A stretch of DNA of 64,000 bases from Gemmobacter denitrificans (GCF_036964905.1 NZ_JBALHR010000002.1:372001-436000); one strand, 5' to 3'. Counted from the stretch's first letter, positions 8,222-17,149 are shown. Notes: generated by a model from the sequence alone, not told the origin. Made by a program: numbers and translations.

Positions 8222-9730
8222 TCAGCTGTTGCTGCGGCGGGCGAACAGGCCCGCATCCTCGGCGGCGCGGCGCAGCGCCTTGGATTTGTTCACGGTTTCC
8301 TGGAACTCGGCCTCTGGGTCGCTGTCATAGACCACGCCGCCGCCTGCCTGAATGTAGAGCTTCTCATCCTTCAGCACGGCGGTGCGCAGCGCGATGCAGA
8401 AATCCATCTCGCCATTGGCCGCGAAATAGCCCACCCCGCCGCCATAGACGCCGCGCTTTTCCGGCTCCAGCTCGTCGATGATTTCCATCGCGCGAACCTT
8501 GGGTGCGCCCGAAACCGTGCCCGCAGGCAGGCCCGCCAGCAGGGCCGAGAGCGCATCCTGCCCCTCGGCAATCTCGCCCACCACATTCGACACGATGTGC
8601 ATCACATGGCTGTAGCGTTCGATGATGAATTTCTCGGTCGGTTTCACCGTGCCGATCTTCGCCACCCGGCCCACATCATTGCGGCCCAGATCGAGCAGCA
8701 TCAGATGTTCGGCCAGTTCCTTCTTGTCGGCCAGCAGGTCCAACTCCAGCGCCTTGTCCTCCTCGGGCGTGGCGCCGCGTTTGCGGGTGCCTGCGATCGG
8801 GCGGATGGTCACCTCGCCCTCGCGCAGCCGCACGAGGATTTCGGGGCTTGCGCCCACCACCTGAAAGCCGCCGAAGTTGAAGAAGAACATGAAGGGCGAG
8901 GGGTTGGTGCGCCGCAGCGAGCGGTAGAAGGCAAAGGGCGGCAGGGCGAAGCTTTGCGTCCAGCGCTGCGAGGGCACGACCTGAAAGATGTCGCCCGCGC
9001 GGATATAGTCCTTGGCCTTCTCGACCGCCTGCTTGTAGCCCTCATGGGTGAAGTTCGACACTTGTGCGCCGACAGGTGCAGCCTCGCCCAGATCGCGTTG
9101 CGCGGGGGGCGCGCGGTCCAGATCGCGCAGCGCATCCATCACGCGCTCGGCGGCCTGCGCATAGGCCGCGCGGGCCGACAGGCCCGAACCCACCCAGGCG
9201 GGCGCGACCAGCGTGACCTCGCCCTTGACCCCGTCCAGCACCGCCACCACCGAAGGCCGCATCAGAAGCGCATCGGGCAGGCCCAGGGGATCAGGGTTCA
9301 CATCGGGCAGATGTTCCACCAGCCGGATCATGTCATAGCCCAGATAGCCGAACAGCCCCGCCGCGATGGCGGGCAGATCATCGGGCATATCAATCCGACA
9401 TTCGGCCAGAAGGCTGCGCAGCGTGTCGAGCGGATGGCCGTCCAGTGGCTGAAACGCCATCGGATCGAAGCGTGCCTCGCGGTTGATCTCCGATGCTTCG
9501 CCCCGGCAGCGCCAGATCAGATCGGGTTTCAGCCCCACCACGGAATAGCGTCCGCGCAGTTCGCCCCCGGTCACGCTTTCCAGCATGAAGGTATCGGCGC
9601 GCGCTTCGCCCAGTTTCAGCATCAGGCTGACCGGCGTATCCAGATCGGCGGCCAACCGGGCATAGACCAACTGGTTCCGGCCAGCAGTCCAGCCACGTTC
9701 GAAGGTCTCGAAGGAGGAGATCATCGTCAT
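8222..9730 (-). CDS. trpE: Anthranilate synthase component I TrpE
   Basis: The 502-residue chorismate-binding enzyme converts chorismate to anthranilate with ammonia from TrpG. Conserved chorismate-pocket segments RPIAGTRKRG, LDLGRNDVGRV, VSGAPKVRAMEIIDELEPEKRGVYGG (shown here in part: SGAPKVRAME) and GGGVVYDSDPE are complete. The start is the ATG of MTMISSFETF; an ATG two codons later is an alternative. It begins about ten bases after the ppiD-like stop, so the two probably share a transcript. No leader-peptide attenuator is possible in such a short gap; any feedback control would be on the enzyme or at the upstream promoter. Confidence 0.95.
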   Translation of the reverse strand: MTMISSFETFERGWTAGRNQLVYARLAADLDTPVSLMLKLGEARADTFMLESVTGGELRGRYSVVGLKPDLIWRCRGEASEINREARFDPMAFQPLDGHPLDTLRSLLAECRIDMPDDLPAIAAGLFGYLGYDMIRLVEHLPDVNPDPLGLPDALLMRPSVVAVLDGVKGEVTLVAPAWVGSGLSARAAYAQAAERVMDALRDLDRAPPAQRDLGEAAPVGAQVSNFTHEGYKQAVEKAKDYIRAGDIFQVVPSQRWTQSFALPPFAFYRSLRRTNPSPFMFFFNFGGFQVVGASPEILVRLREGEVTIRPIAGTRKRGATPEEDKALELDLLADKKELAEHLMLLDLGRNDVGRVAKIGTVKPTEKFIIERYSHVMHIVSNVVGEIAEGQDALSALLAGLPAGTVSGAPKVRAMEIIDELEPEKRGVYGGGVGYFAANGEMDFCIALRTAVLKDEKLYIQAGGGVVYDSDPEAEFQETVNKSKALRRAAEDAGLFARRSNS

Positions 9731-9740
9731 GGTCCGGCCT

Positions 9741-11606
9741 TCAGCGCATCTGCGCATGGACGGCGTCAATCGCCGTCTGATCCAGCTGGATGCCTGCCTG
9801 TGCGGCTTCGCCCGCACCGAACAGCGTAAAGGCATCCTGCGCAAAGGCCTGTTCGACCTGGGCTGTAATGGCAGCTTTCAGGGCCACGGCGTCGGGGCTG
9901 GCCATATCCACGGGCAGGATACGATCCAGCTGCACCAGACCGACCCAATCGGGCTGATCGATCACCTCTGTCGCGCCCTCCGCCATGCCGAAGACCAGCG
10001 GCATCAGTCCGGCAGGGGCCCCTTCGACAAAGCCATCGCGGGCGATTTCAGGTGTCACGCTGACGATGCCATGGGCCCCGATTGCCGTGCCATTCGCAAT
10101 GGCGGTCTGCACCTCGGCGGCACGGGCGGCCAGCGCCTTGCGCAGGGCCTCGCGCTGCCAGCTTTCGGTGACGGCTTCGCGGGCCTCGTCAAACGGGATG
10201 GGCGCGGCGGGCACAATCTCATCCAGCCGCAGGGCAACCACGCCGCCATCATCCAGGGCGATGGCCTCGGGGAAATCGCCTTCGGCGATCTTGTTGGCGG
10301 CTTCGACAAAGGCAGGATAGCCCGCGATCTTGTCATCGGATGCGCCCGAAAAATCGATCCGGCCCAGTTCCATCGCCTGTTCCCTGGCCAGTTCTTCCAG
10401 CGTGGCACCGCCAGCCAGCGCATCGTCGATGGCCTCCAGCCGGTCGCCAATGGCACGGCGGGCGGCATCCAGCTGATATTCGGTCGTCAGGTCGGCCTTG
10501 GCCTCGTCAAAGCTGGTTTCTTCGGCAGCCAGAATCGCATTCATCCGAAACAGTGCCGGGCCCAGATCCGACGGCAGAGGCCCGACGACGCCCGGTTCGG
10601 CCAAGGCAAAGACCGCCGCGCCCGCGGTACCCAGTTCCTCCTGCGACTGATCGCCCAGGTCAATGTCGATCAGCTGCAGACCGCGTTCGCTGACCAGCGT
10701 TTCAAAGCTTTCGCCGGCATCAAGACGGGCCTTCGCCGCCGCCGCCTCTTCGTCGCTGCCAAAGACCAGCCGTTCGACAAGCCGCCGTTCCGGTTTGACG
10801 TATTCGGCAAGGCGCGAGTCATACAGCTTGCGCAGTTCCGCCTCATCCACCGGCAGCGTCGCGGCCAGCGCCTCGGGCAGCAGGGCGGCCCAGGCGATGC
10901 GCTTGGCCTCGGGCCGGGTGAAGGCCGCGATATTGGCATCGTAATGCGCTTTCAGCGCGGTCTCATCCGGGGCGGGCAGCGGCGTGGACAGATCCGCCTC
11001 GGTCAGTTTCAGCAGGGAAAACCCGCGCCGCTCCGCCACATAGGCCAAGAGCTTGTCGGTCATCGGGGCCGGGGCGGCAAAACCCGACCCGATGGCCCCC
11101 TGCAACAGCGCCCGGGCCATATCGTCGCGCAGACCGGATTCGAATTCGGCTTCGGTCAGGTTGTTCTGCTGCAGCGTGAAGCGATAGGTTTCGCGGTCAA
11201 AATTGCCATCTGCCCCCTTGAAGCTGGGCATTGATGTCAGTTCAGCCGCCAGCCGGGTATCGCCCATCGACAGGCCGATCCGATCATTGGCGTTATCAAG
11301 CGCCGTCTGGGTCACCAGTTGCTGGCGCACGCGTGCATCCAGCCCCAGTTGCAACGCCTCGGCCATGCCGATCTGGGTGCCGACCTGTGCGCCAAAGGCC
11401 TGCATCTCGCCCTGCAGACCCCGGACATAGCGGTTGAGCGGGATGTCACGGTCGCCGACCTTGCCGATGCTGCGCAGGTTGCCGCCGAAATTCGTCACGC
11501 CATAGCCGCCCAGACCGGCCACCAGCATGCCCATCAACAGCCAGGCCATGACCGAAGACCCACGGCGCTTGCGTTTCGGGCTGTCGCTGTCGTCTTGCTG
11601 TGTCAT
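9741..11606 (-). CDS. PpiD-like peptidyl-prolyl isomerase (SurA N-terminal and PpiC domains)
   Basis: The 621-residue protein has a basic N-terminus, a single membrane anchor (about residues 20-40, MAWLLMGMLVAGLGGYGV), a SurA/PpiD-type N-terminal chaperone domain and a rotamase-like middle region, followed by a long helical C-terminus. It should sit on the periplasmic side of the inner membrane and help fold outer-membrane proteins. The PpiC part is divergent, so isomerase activity is uncertain, as in many PpiD proteins. The start chosen (MTQQDDSD) precedes the charged pre-anchor segment. It is followed by trpE with about ten bases between, which ties a folding factor to tryptophan synthesis transcription. 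Confidence 0.88.
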   Translation of the reverse strand: MTQQDDSDSPKRKRRGSSVMAWLLMGMLVAGLGGYGVTNFGGNLRSIGKVGDRDIPLNRYVRGLQGEMQAFGAQVGTQIGMAEALQLGLDARVRQQLVTQTALDNANDRIGLSMGDTRLAAELTSMPSFKGADGNFDRETYRFTLQQNNLTEAEFESGLRDDMARALLQGAIGSGFAAPAPMTDKLLAYVAERRGFSLLKLTEADLSTPLPAPDETALKAHYDANIAAFTRPEAKRIAWAALLPEALAATLPVDEAELRKLYDSRLAEYVKPERRLVERLVFGSDEEAAAAKARLDAGESFETLVSERGLQLIDIDLGDQSQEELGTAGAAVFALAEPGVVGPLPSDLGPALFRMNAILAAEETSFDEAKADLTTEYQLDAARRAIGDRLEAIDDALAGGATLEELAREQAMELGRIDFSGASDDKIAGYPAFVEAANKIAEGDFPEAIALDDGGVVALRLDEIVPAAPIPFDEAREAVTESWQREALRKALAARAAEVQTAIANGTAIGAHGIVSVTPEIARDGFVEGAPAGLMPLVFGMAEGATEVIDQPDWVGLVQLDRILPVDMASPDAVALKAAITAQVEQAFAQDAFTLFGAGEAAQAGIQLDQTAIDAVHAQMR

Positions 11607-11701
11607 GTCATGCCTGTCTGTTCGGAGACCCGCGCCCAAAAGCGATCGGGGTTTGCACGGTTCTAAGCAGTTGCCCCCGGCCCGGCAAGGGCCAGTGGTC
11701 G

Positions 11702-12880
11702 TCAGCCGGCAAAGCCTGCCAGCCGGTCAAAAAGCGCAGTGATCCCGGTTTCATCGACATTGGCAAAGGCGATGCGGAACTGGCGCGCGCCCTCTGCGTG
11801 GCTGTCGGGCTGGAACATGGTGCCGGGCAGCATGAGAACGCCCGCCTCGCGCACCATGCGCTGCGCCAATTCGGGCGAGGCACTGGCAAAGGGATGTTCG
11901 ACATAGGCGAAATAGGCCCCGCATCCCATCAGCCGCCAGTCGGGCAGGGCAGAGAAGCCCGCGACCATGGCTGCGCGGCGGCGCAGGATCTCGGCCCGTT
12001 CGCCCGCCACCCATTGGCTGAGGTTCCGCATCCCCCAAAGTGCGCCGATCTGGCCCAGCTGGCCGGGGCAAATGGCGACGGTATCGAGGAATTTCTCCAC
12101 CTCGGCCAGTTGGCGCGCGCTGGCCACCACCGCGCCGACACGGTGCCCGGTCAGGCGGTAGGCCTTGGAGAAGGAATAGAGATGGATCAGCACATCATCC
12201 CAATCCGGATCGGTGAAGAGATCATGGGGCCGCCCATCCCGGCTGTCGAAATCGCGGTAGGTCTCATCGAGGATCAGCGCAAGGCCGCGCGCGCGGCACA
12301 GATCACGGAAAGCCGCAATCAGGGCGGGCGGATATTCCACCCCGCCGGGGTTGTTCGGGCTGACCAGCGCGATGGCACGGGTGCGCGGCGTGATGAGGGC
12401 CGCCGCTTTCTCGGGATCGGGCAGCAGGTCGGCGCCAGTGGCCAGCGGCACAGCATGCACGCCCTGCATATCGAGCCACATTTTATGGTTGAAATACCAC
12501 GGTGTCGGCAGGATCACCTCATCCCCGGCCCCCGCAAGGGTGGACATCACGGCGGTGAAGGCCTGATTGCAGCCTTGGGTGATCGCCACTTGATCAGCGC
12601 TGATCGCGCCGCCGTAGGCGACCGACCATTGCGCCGTGATCTCGGCCCGCAGCTCGGGCAGACCCAGCACCGGGCCATAAAGATGCGCCGCCCCTTCCGA
12701 GAGCGCGGCTTCAGCCAGAGCCTGCCGCAGACCCAAGGGCGGGCTTTCGACCGGCGCGGCCTGGCTCACATTGATGAGCGGCCTGTCATGCGTGAAGGTC
12801 ACACCCTGCAACCAACGCCGCGCCTCCATCACCGGCGGGGCAAAGGTGGCGGCCATGGCGGGGTTCAGGGGCAGGGACAT
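11702..12880 (-). CDS. Class I/II pyridoxal-phosphate aminotransferase
   Basis: The 392-residue fold-type I enzyme carries the PLP-lysine motif YSFSKAYRLTGHRVG and the VSPNNPGG and DETYRDF segments that bind the cofactor. It belongs to the aspartate aminotransferase superfamily; the substrate cannot be read from the sequence. The start at MSLPLNPAM has a CCGGAG Shine-Dalgarno; a longer N-terminus is open but would read through a GC-rich repeat region. It follows gpt in the same direction across about 200 bases of hairpin-rich DNA, so it probably has its own promoter. Confidence 0.88.
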   Translation of the reverse strand: MSLPLNPAMAATFAPPVMEARRWLQGVTFTHDRPLINVSQAAPVESPPLGLRQALAEAALSEGAAHLYGPVLGLPELRAEITAQWSVAYGGAISADQVAITQGCNQAFTAVMSTLAGAGDEVILPTPWYFNHKMWLDMQGVHAVPLATGADLLPDPEKAAALITPRTRAIALVSPNNPGGVEYPPALIAAFRDLCRARGLALILDETYRDFDSRDGRPHDLFTDPDWDDVLIHLYSFSKAYRLTGHRVGAVVASARQLAEVEKFLDTVAICPGQLGQIGALWGMRNLSQWVAGERAEILRRRAAMVAGFSALPDWRLMGCGAYFAYVEHPFASASPELAQRMVREAGVLMLPGTMFQPDSHAEGARQFRIAFANVDETGITALFDRLAGFAG

Positions 12881-12915
12881 GGACAGCTCCGGTTCGTGCT
12901 GGCGGATGAGGGGGC

Positions 12916-12936
12916 AGGGGGGCTGTCTGCCCCCCT
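12916..12936. repeat. GGGGGGC hairpin with TGTCT loop
   Basis: AGGGGGGC, loop TGTCT, GCCCCCCT. On the minus strand this is the same GGGGGGC-AGACA-GCCCCCC hairpin found between yibQ and trpE, so it is a recurring intergenic element in this genome. Confidence 0.6.
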
Positions 12937-12953
12937 CGGCCCTGTCGGGCCTC

Positions 12954-13031
12954 CCCCCGAGGATATTTGGGAACAGATGAAACACCAAGCGGTCCCCCCG
13001 CTTTCATCTGTTCAAAAATATCCTCAGGGGG
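12954..13031. repeat. Long inverted repeat with GAGGATATTT...GAACAGATGAAA arms
   Basis: Two arms of about 29 bases face each other: the left reads CCCCCGAGGATATTT-GGGAACAGATGAAA, the right is its complement with two or three differences, and about 20 bases separate them. A shorter relative of the arm (AAAAATATCCCCGGGGGTG) occurs downstream of purC at about 47.5 kb. It lies between gpt and the aminotransferase gene, both leftward. It could form a large RNA hairpin, with a T-rich stretch serving as terminator for gpt. Confidence 0.65.
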
Positions 13032-13052
13032 TGAATTGGCCGCAAGGCCAAG

Positions 13053-13072
13053 AGGGGGCGCGAGCGCCCCCT
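13053..13072. terminator. GC-rich hairpin just after gpt stop
   Basis: AGGGGGCGC and its complement with a minimal loop, a few bases past the gpt stop codon, next to a second small hairpin TTGGCC-GCAA-GGCCAA. The following AGGATATTTTT on the minus strand gives a short T-run. It probably ends the gpt transcript. Confidence 0.5.
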
Positions 13073-13079
13073 TGCAACG

Positions 13080-13583
13080 TCAGTCTTTCCCGCGCATCGG
13101 CTGCACATATTGCAGCGCCATGTCCCAAGGGAAGAAGATCCAGGTGTCCTGGCTGACTTCGGTCACATAGGTATCCACCTGCGGCTTGCCATGCGGTTTG
13201 GCATAGACGGTGGCGAAATGCGCCTTGGGATAGAGGCTGCGCACCAGTTCCAGCGTCTTGCCGCTGTCCACCAGATCATCCACGATCAGGATGCCGGTGC
13301 CATCGCCCATCAGGTCGGCCTGCGGGCTTTTGGTCACCACGGCTTCGGACCGGTCCTGATGGCTGTAGCTTTTCACGCTGATCGTATCGACGACGCGGAT
13401 GTCCAGCTCGCGGCTGACGATCATGGCGGGCACAAGGCCGCCGCGGGTGATGCCGACCACCGCCTTCCAGGCGCCATTGTCCGGCCCCTTGCCGTCCATG
13501 CGCCAGGCCAGTGCGCGGGCGTCGCGATGGATCTGGTCCCAGCTGACATGGAAGCCCTTTTCATGCGGCAGGCGGTCGATCAT
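13080..13583 (-). CDS. gpt: Xanthine phosphoribosyltransferase
   Basis: The 167-residue type I phosphoribosyltransferase salvages xanthine and guanine to nucleotides with PRPP. The PRPP-binding motif ILIVDDLVDSGKT and the GITRGG loop are intact, and the C-terminal IFFPWD segment is typical of Gpt. Length is normal. It lies just after the LysE-family gene in the same direction, with about 16 bases between, so the two may share a transcript with fabI upstream. Confidence 0.93.
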   Translation of the reverse strand: MIDRLPHEKGFHVSWDQIHRDARALAWRMDGKGPDNGAWKAVVGITRGGLVPAMIVSRELDIRVVDTISVKSYSHQDRSEAVVTKSPQADLMGDGTGILIVDDLVDSGKTLELVRSLYPKAHFATVYAKPHGKPQVDTYVTEVSQDTWIFFPWDMALQYVQPMRGKD

Positions 13584-13599
13584 GGTCTGGCCTTTCTCC

Positions 13600-14238
13600 T
13601 CAGGCGGTTTCGATCAGGGTTTCGCGCGCGGTTTCGGCCAGCAGGCCAAGCCCGAGCAGCCCCAGCAGCAAGGCCGCCCCGCGATCCAGCCAGAGCTTGG
13701 CAGAAGCGTAACGGCGGCGCAGGGGGGCGGTGGACATGGCGGAGGTGATCGCCACATACCAGAACAATTCGGTGCCAACCGCCGTGGCATAGATCGCGGC
13801 CTGTGCGCCAAGGGGTTGTGGCCCCGGGAACAGCGCCACGATCAGGGCGGAATAGAACAGTGCCGGTTTCGGGTTTGACAGGTTCAGCGCGATGCCACCC
13901 CAGAATCCCGTGCCAAACCGTGCCCGTGCAGCCTCGGGCATCGGATGTGGGGCACTCTGCCAGAGCCCCCAGGCCATCCACAGCAGATAAAGCCCGCCGA
14001 AGATCTTCAGCGCAACATAGAGGGCGGGCACCAGTTGGAACAGCACGGTCAGACCGGCCAGCGCAAACAGACACCAGACTGATGCGCCAACGGCCAGCCC
14101 AACGCCATAGGGCACAGCAACGGTGCGCCCGCGGGCAAAAGATGTCTGCATCGCCGCGATGATGGCAGGCCCGGGTGACAGGATGGCCAGCGTCAGCGTG
14201 GCGACCATGACGGTGAAAGGGCCTGCCAGTTCCAGCAT
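13600..14238 (-). CDS. LysE/RhtB-family amino acid exporter
   Basis: The 212-residue protein has about six hydrophobic helices and the family N-terminal motif LAILSPGPAIIAAM, plus NLSNPKPALFY near the middle. These proteins export amino acids or derivatives across the inner membrane; the substrate is not known here. Its ATG overlaps the fabI stop (TGATG), so it is translated by coupling to fabI, an odd pairing with a fatty-acid gene. gpt follows closely. Confidence 0.9.
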   Translation of the reverse strand: MLELAGPFTVMVATLTLAILSPGPAIIAAMQTSFARGRTVAVPYGVGLAVGASVWCLFALAGLTVLFQLVPALYVALKIFGGLYLLWMAWGLWQSAPHPMPEAARARFGTGFWGGIALNLSNPKPALFYSALIVALFPGPQPLGAQAAIYATAVGTELFWYVAITSAMSTAPLRRRYASAKLWLDRGAALLLGLLGLGLLAETARETLIETA

Positions 14239-15059
14239 CAGTCTTTCCGCCCGGTGACCACGTCAATATCGGGTGCATCCACCGCCTTCATGCCCACGAC
14301 ATGGTAGCCTGCATCGACATGCAGGTTTTCGCCCGTGGTGCCGGAGCCCAGATCGGACAAGAGGTAAAGCGCGGCTTTCCCGACTTCTTCCTGTGTCACA
14401 TTGCGGCGGAGCGGCGAGTTCAGCTCGTTCCACTTCATGATATAGCGGAAATCGCCAATCCCCGAGGCGGCTAGCGTCTTGATCGGCCCGGCGGAAATCG
14501 CGTTCACGCGAATGCCGTCCTTGCCCAGATCCTCGGCCAGATATTTCACCGAAGCCTCCAGCGCGGCCTTGGCCACGCCCATCACATTGTAATGCGGCAT
14601 CACCTTTTCGGCCCCGTAATAGGTGAGCGTCAGCAGGCTGCCGCCCGGCCCCATCATCGCGCAGGCCCGCTGGCACACAGCGGTGAAGGAATAGACCGAG
14701 ATATCCATGGTCATGCCGAAATTGCCGCGCGTGGTATCGACATAGCGGCCGCGCAATTCTGACTTGTCGGAAAAGCCGATGGCATGGACCACGAAATCCA
14801 ATCCGCCCCAGCGATCCTTGATGGCGGTGAACAGGCCGTCCAGGCTGGCTTCATCGGCCACATCGCATTCGGCCAGGAAATCCGAGCCGATGCTGGCTGC
14901 CAGCGGTTCGACCCGCTTTTTCAGCGCATCGCCCTGATAGGAGAAGGCCAGTTCCGCGCCCTGATCGGCACAGGCCTTGGCGATGCCCCAGGCGATCGAC
15001 TTGTCATTGGCCAGCCCCATGATGAGCCCGCGCTTTCCCGCCAGCAGCCCGTTCGCCAT
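14238..15059 (-). CDS. fabI: Enoyl-[acyl-carrier-protein] reductase (NADH) FabI
   Basis: The 273-residue short-chain dehydrogenase-like enzyme performs the last reduction of each fatty-acid elongation cycle. The FabI active-site spacing is seen as Tyr147, Tyr157 and Lys164 (TYYGAEK...HYNVMGVAK), with the cofactor motif GLANDKSIAWGIA near the N-terminus. The start is the ATG of MANGLLAGKRG after a GGGGGAAG Shine-Dalgarno; the frame is open further upstream but those residues are not family-like. It is the target of triclosan in other bacteria. The gene heads a fabI-lysE-gpt run. Confidence 0.95.
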   Translation of the reverse strand: MANGLLAGKRGLIMGLANDKSIAWGIAKACADQGAELAFSYQGDALKKRVEPLAASIGSDFLAECDVADEASLDGLFTAIKDRWGGLDFVVHAIGFSDKSELRGRYVDTTRGNFGMTMDISVYSFTAVCQRACAMMGPGGSLLTLTYYGAEKVMPHYNVMGVAKAALEASVKYLAEDLGKDGIRVNAISAGPIKTLAASGIGDFRYIMKWNELNSPLRRNVTQEEVGKAALYLLSDLGSGTTGENLHVDAGYHVVGMKAVDAPDIDVVTGRKD

Positions 15060-15273
15060 GTCTTCCCCCGTCTTTCCATTGCGGTCTTTGCGGCAAGCTT
15101 TAGGCGATACGCCCCAGAGCATCAAGGCCGGGCATGATGGGCCGATGGCCGGTGCGGTCCGGATGGCAGGCTGTGCCGGGCTTGATTGACCGATTTGCCG
15201 CATTAGTTGCTCTTGCACCTGCCTGCGCGCGGTGACAGGCTCTTTGCGAGTGACGTTGTGAAAGGATAGCGGA

Positions 15274-15885
15274 ATGGATCGTGGCGGCATCTTCGCGGGA
15301 GACAATCCTTTCGTTCTGGCCCGGTCCTGGCTGGCCGAGGCCGAGGCGCAGGAACCCAATGATCCGAACGCCATCGCGCTGGCCACGGTCGATGCGGCGG
15401 GCCTGCCCAATGTGCGCATGGTTTTGCTCAAGGAGATCGAAACCGAAGGCGCGGGGGGCTTTGTCTTTTACACCAATTACGAAAGTGCCAAGGGCGAGGA
15501 ACTGGCGGCCTCGGGCAAGGCGGCTTTCGTGATGCACTGGAAATCGCTGCGTCGGCAGATCCGGGTGCGCGGCGAGGTCAGCCGTGAGGAAGGCCCGCAG
15601 GCCGATGCCTATTATGCCAGCCGCAGCCTGCAGTCGCGGCTGGGGGCCTGGGCCAGCCGCCAGTCGCGGCCTTTGGGGTCGCGGATGGCGCTGATGGCAG
15701 AGGTGGCGAAGGTGACGGCGACCAAAGGGCCGAATCCTTCGCGCCCGCCGTTCTGGGGCGGCTTCCGCATTCAGCCTGTGGAAATCGAGTTCTGGGCCGA
15801 TGGGGCCTTCCGGTTGCACGACCGCTTTCGCTGGCGGCGCGATCGGGTTGAAACTGAGTGGAAAATCGAGCGGCTGAACCCTTGA
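15274..15885 (+). CDS. pdxH: Pyridoxamine 5'-phosphate oxidase
   Basis: The 203-residue FMN enzyme oxidises pyridoxamine or pyridoxine phosphate to pyridoxal phosphate. Typical segments are ALATVDAAGLPNVRMVLLK, FYTNYESAKG, the RQIRVRGEV strand, and the C-terminal WRRDRVETEWKIERLNP with FMN-contacting residues. Length is a little under that of E. coli PdxH, normal for the family. It is transcribed divergently from fabI; the 214-base gap must hold both promoters. A small AT-flanked hairpin follows the stop codon. Confidence 0.95.
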   Translation: MDRGGIFAGDNPFVLARSWLAEAEAQEPNDPNAIALATVDAAGLPNVRMVLLKEIETEGAGGFVFYTNYESAKGEELAASGKAAFVMHWKSLRRQIRVRGEVSREEGPQADAYYASRSLQSRLGAWASRQSRPLGSRMALMAEVAKVTATKGPNPSRPPFWGGFRIQPVEIEFWADGAFRLHDRFRWRRDRVETEWKIERLNP

Positions 15886-15904
15886 TTTTCACGCTTCGTG
15901 AAAA
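15886..15904 (+). terminator. Small hairpin after pdxH
   Basis: TTTTCACG, loop CTT, CGTGAAAA immediately past the pdxH stop. The stem is short and there is no T-run downstream, so it is a weak terminator at best. Confidence 0.4.
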
Positions 15905-16001
15905 CCGGCGCGTAAACTTTCGGTGTTTTTCGCTTGAATACGCGTTCAGTTTGCTCGAATGACTAATGCCGAGGGGTCTTATCTGGGGAAATGGCTCTCA
16001 T

Positions 16002-16541
16002 ATGTCAGAAGAGAACGTCGTCATGCCGCGTGTGGTGCATGGCAAGGTAAAATGGTTTGATCCGGCCAAAGGGTTCGGGTTTATCGTGGCCGAGGAAGGT
16101 GGTTCCGACATCTTGCTGCATGCCAATGTTCTGCGCAATTACGGCCAGAGCTCGGTTGCGGACGGGACCGGCATCAGCGTGATGGTGCAGAATACCCAAC
16201 GCGGGGTTCAGGCGGTCGAAGTGCTGAAGATCGAACCTCCGGCAGGCGTTTCTTTCCCACTGGGCGAGGAACATGGTCTGGCCACACCGGAAGAAATCGC
16301 CGCACGGCCGATGGAACCGGCCCGGGTGAAATGGTTCGACAAGGGCAAGGGCTTCGGCTTTGCCAATGTTTTCGGACGGCCCGAGGATGTGTTCATCCAT
16401 ATCGAGGTGCTGCGCCTGTCAGGCTTTGCCGATCTGGCCGCAGGCGAAGCAGTCTGTCTGCGCATCATCGAAGGCAAGCGTGGCCGCATGGCCGTACAGG
16501 TGGTTTCGTGGGAAGCAGCGGCGCGCGAAGCGCATCAGTGA
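16002..16541 (+). CDS. Double cold-shock-domain protein
   Basis: The 179-residue protein contains two cold-shock domains, about residues 9-72 and 103-168. Each has the RNA-binding RNP1-like motif (KWFDPAKGFGFI and KWFDKGKGFGFA) and an RNP2-like strand (DILLHANV and DVFIHIEV). Single-stranded nucleic acid binding in the cytoplasm is expected, with possible RNA-chaperone work at low temperature. The duplicated form is common in Rhodobacteraceae. The start at MSEENV was preferred to an upstream ATG because family members begin near here. The next gene overlaps its stop codon. Confidence 0.9.
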   Translation: MSEENVVMPRVVHGKVKWFDPAKGFGFIVAEEGGSDILLHANVLRNYGQSSVADGTGISVMVQNTQRGVQAVEVLKIEPPAGVSFPLGEEHGLATPEEIAARPMEPARVKWFDKGKGFGFANVFGRPEDVFIHIEVLRLSGFADLAAGEAVCLRIIEGKRGRMAVQVVSWEAAAREAHQ

Positions 16542-16999
16542 TCATGCTCGCCGCGCTCTGGCCGGGGGTGGCTTTGGCCGCCTCGGGTTGTGCGCCTGAA
16601 ACCGTGCAATTGCGTGGCCCCTTTGGGGCGGCGCAGTTCCATGTCGAAGTCGCCGATGAAGCCGGAGAGCGGGCTCAGGGCCTGATGTTTCGCGAAAGCA
16701 TGGCGCGTGGGGCGGGGATGCTGTTTGTCTATCCGCAACCGCAGCGCGCGGTCTTCTGGATGAAGAACACCTTGATCCCGCTGGACATGATCTTTGCCGA
16801 TGCGTCAGGCCGGGTCACCCATGTGCATTCCGGTGCCGTGCCGCAGGATGAAACGCCCATCGACGGCGGTCAGGGCGTGGCCTATGTGCTTGAGATCAAT
16901 GCCGGACTGGCCAAGGCCATCGGCATTGCCCCGGGGGCCGAGCTGCGCCATCCGGCCATTTCTGCCGCGACGGCCGCCTGGCCTTGCGGGCAAGATTAG
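16538..16999 (+). CDS. DUF192 family secreted protein
   Basis: The product (about 153 residues) has an N-terminal signal-like hydrophobic stretch ending near ALAASG, then a DUF192 domain with the ERAQGLMFRE, MLFVYP and FWMKNTLIPLDMIFAD motifs. DUF192 proteins are small periplasmic proteins of unknown activity. Two starts are possible: GTG overlapping the upstream stop as GTGA, or ATG two codons later; the overlap favours GTG. Translation is likely coupled to the cold-shock gene. tRNA-Pro follows about 40 bases downstream. Confidence 0.8.
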   Translation: MIMLAALWPGVALAASGCAPETVQLRGPFGAAQFHVEVADEAGERAQGLMFRESMARGAGMLFVYPQPQRAVFWMKNTLIPLDMIFADASGRVTHVHSGAVPQDETPIDGGQGVAYVLEINAGLAKAIGIAPGAELRHPAISAATAAWPCGQD

Positions 17000-17040
17000 G
17001 GCTTTCCATCCCGGTAACAACCGGTTAGGAAGCCCGCAGT

Positions 17041-17117
17041 CGGGGCGTAGCGCAGTCTGGTAGCGCGACGGTTTTGGGTACCGTAGGTCGCGAGTTCGAA
17101 TCCCGCCGCCCCGACCA
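17041..17117 (+). tRNA. tRNA-Pro (anticodon TGG)
   Basis: A full cloverleaf of 77 bases can be drawn. The acceptor stem is CGGGGCG with CGCCCCG; the anticodon arm is ACGGT-TTTGGGT-ACCGT with TGG at positions 34-36; the T loop is GTTCGAATC-like; and CCA is encoded at the 3' end. Confidence 0.96.
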
Positions 17118-17149
17118 AACATCCAGATCACTGTGACAGAGCTGCCCGG

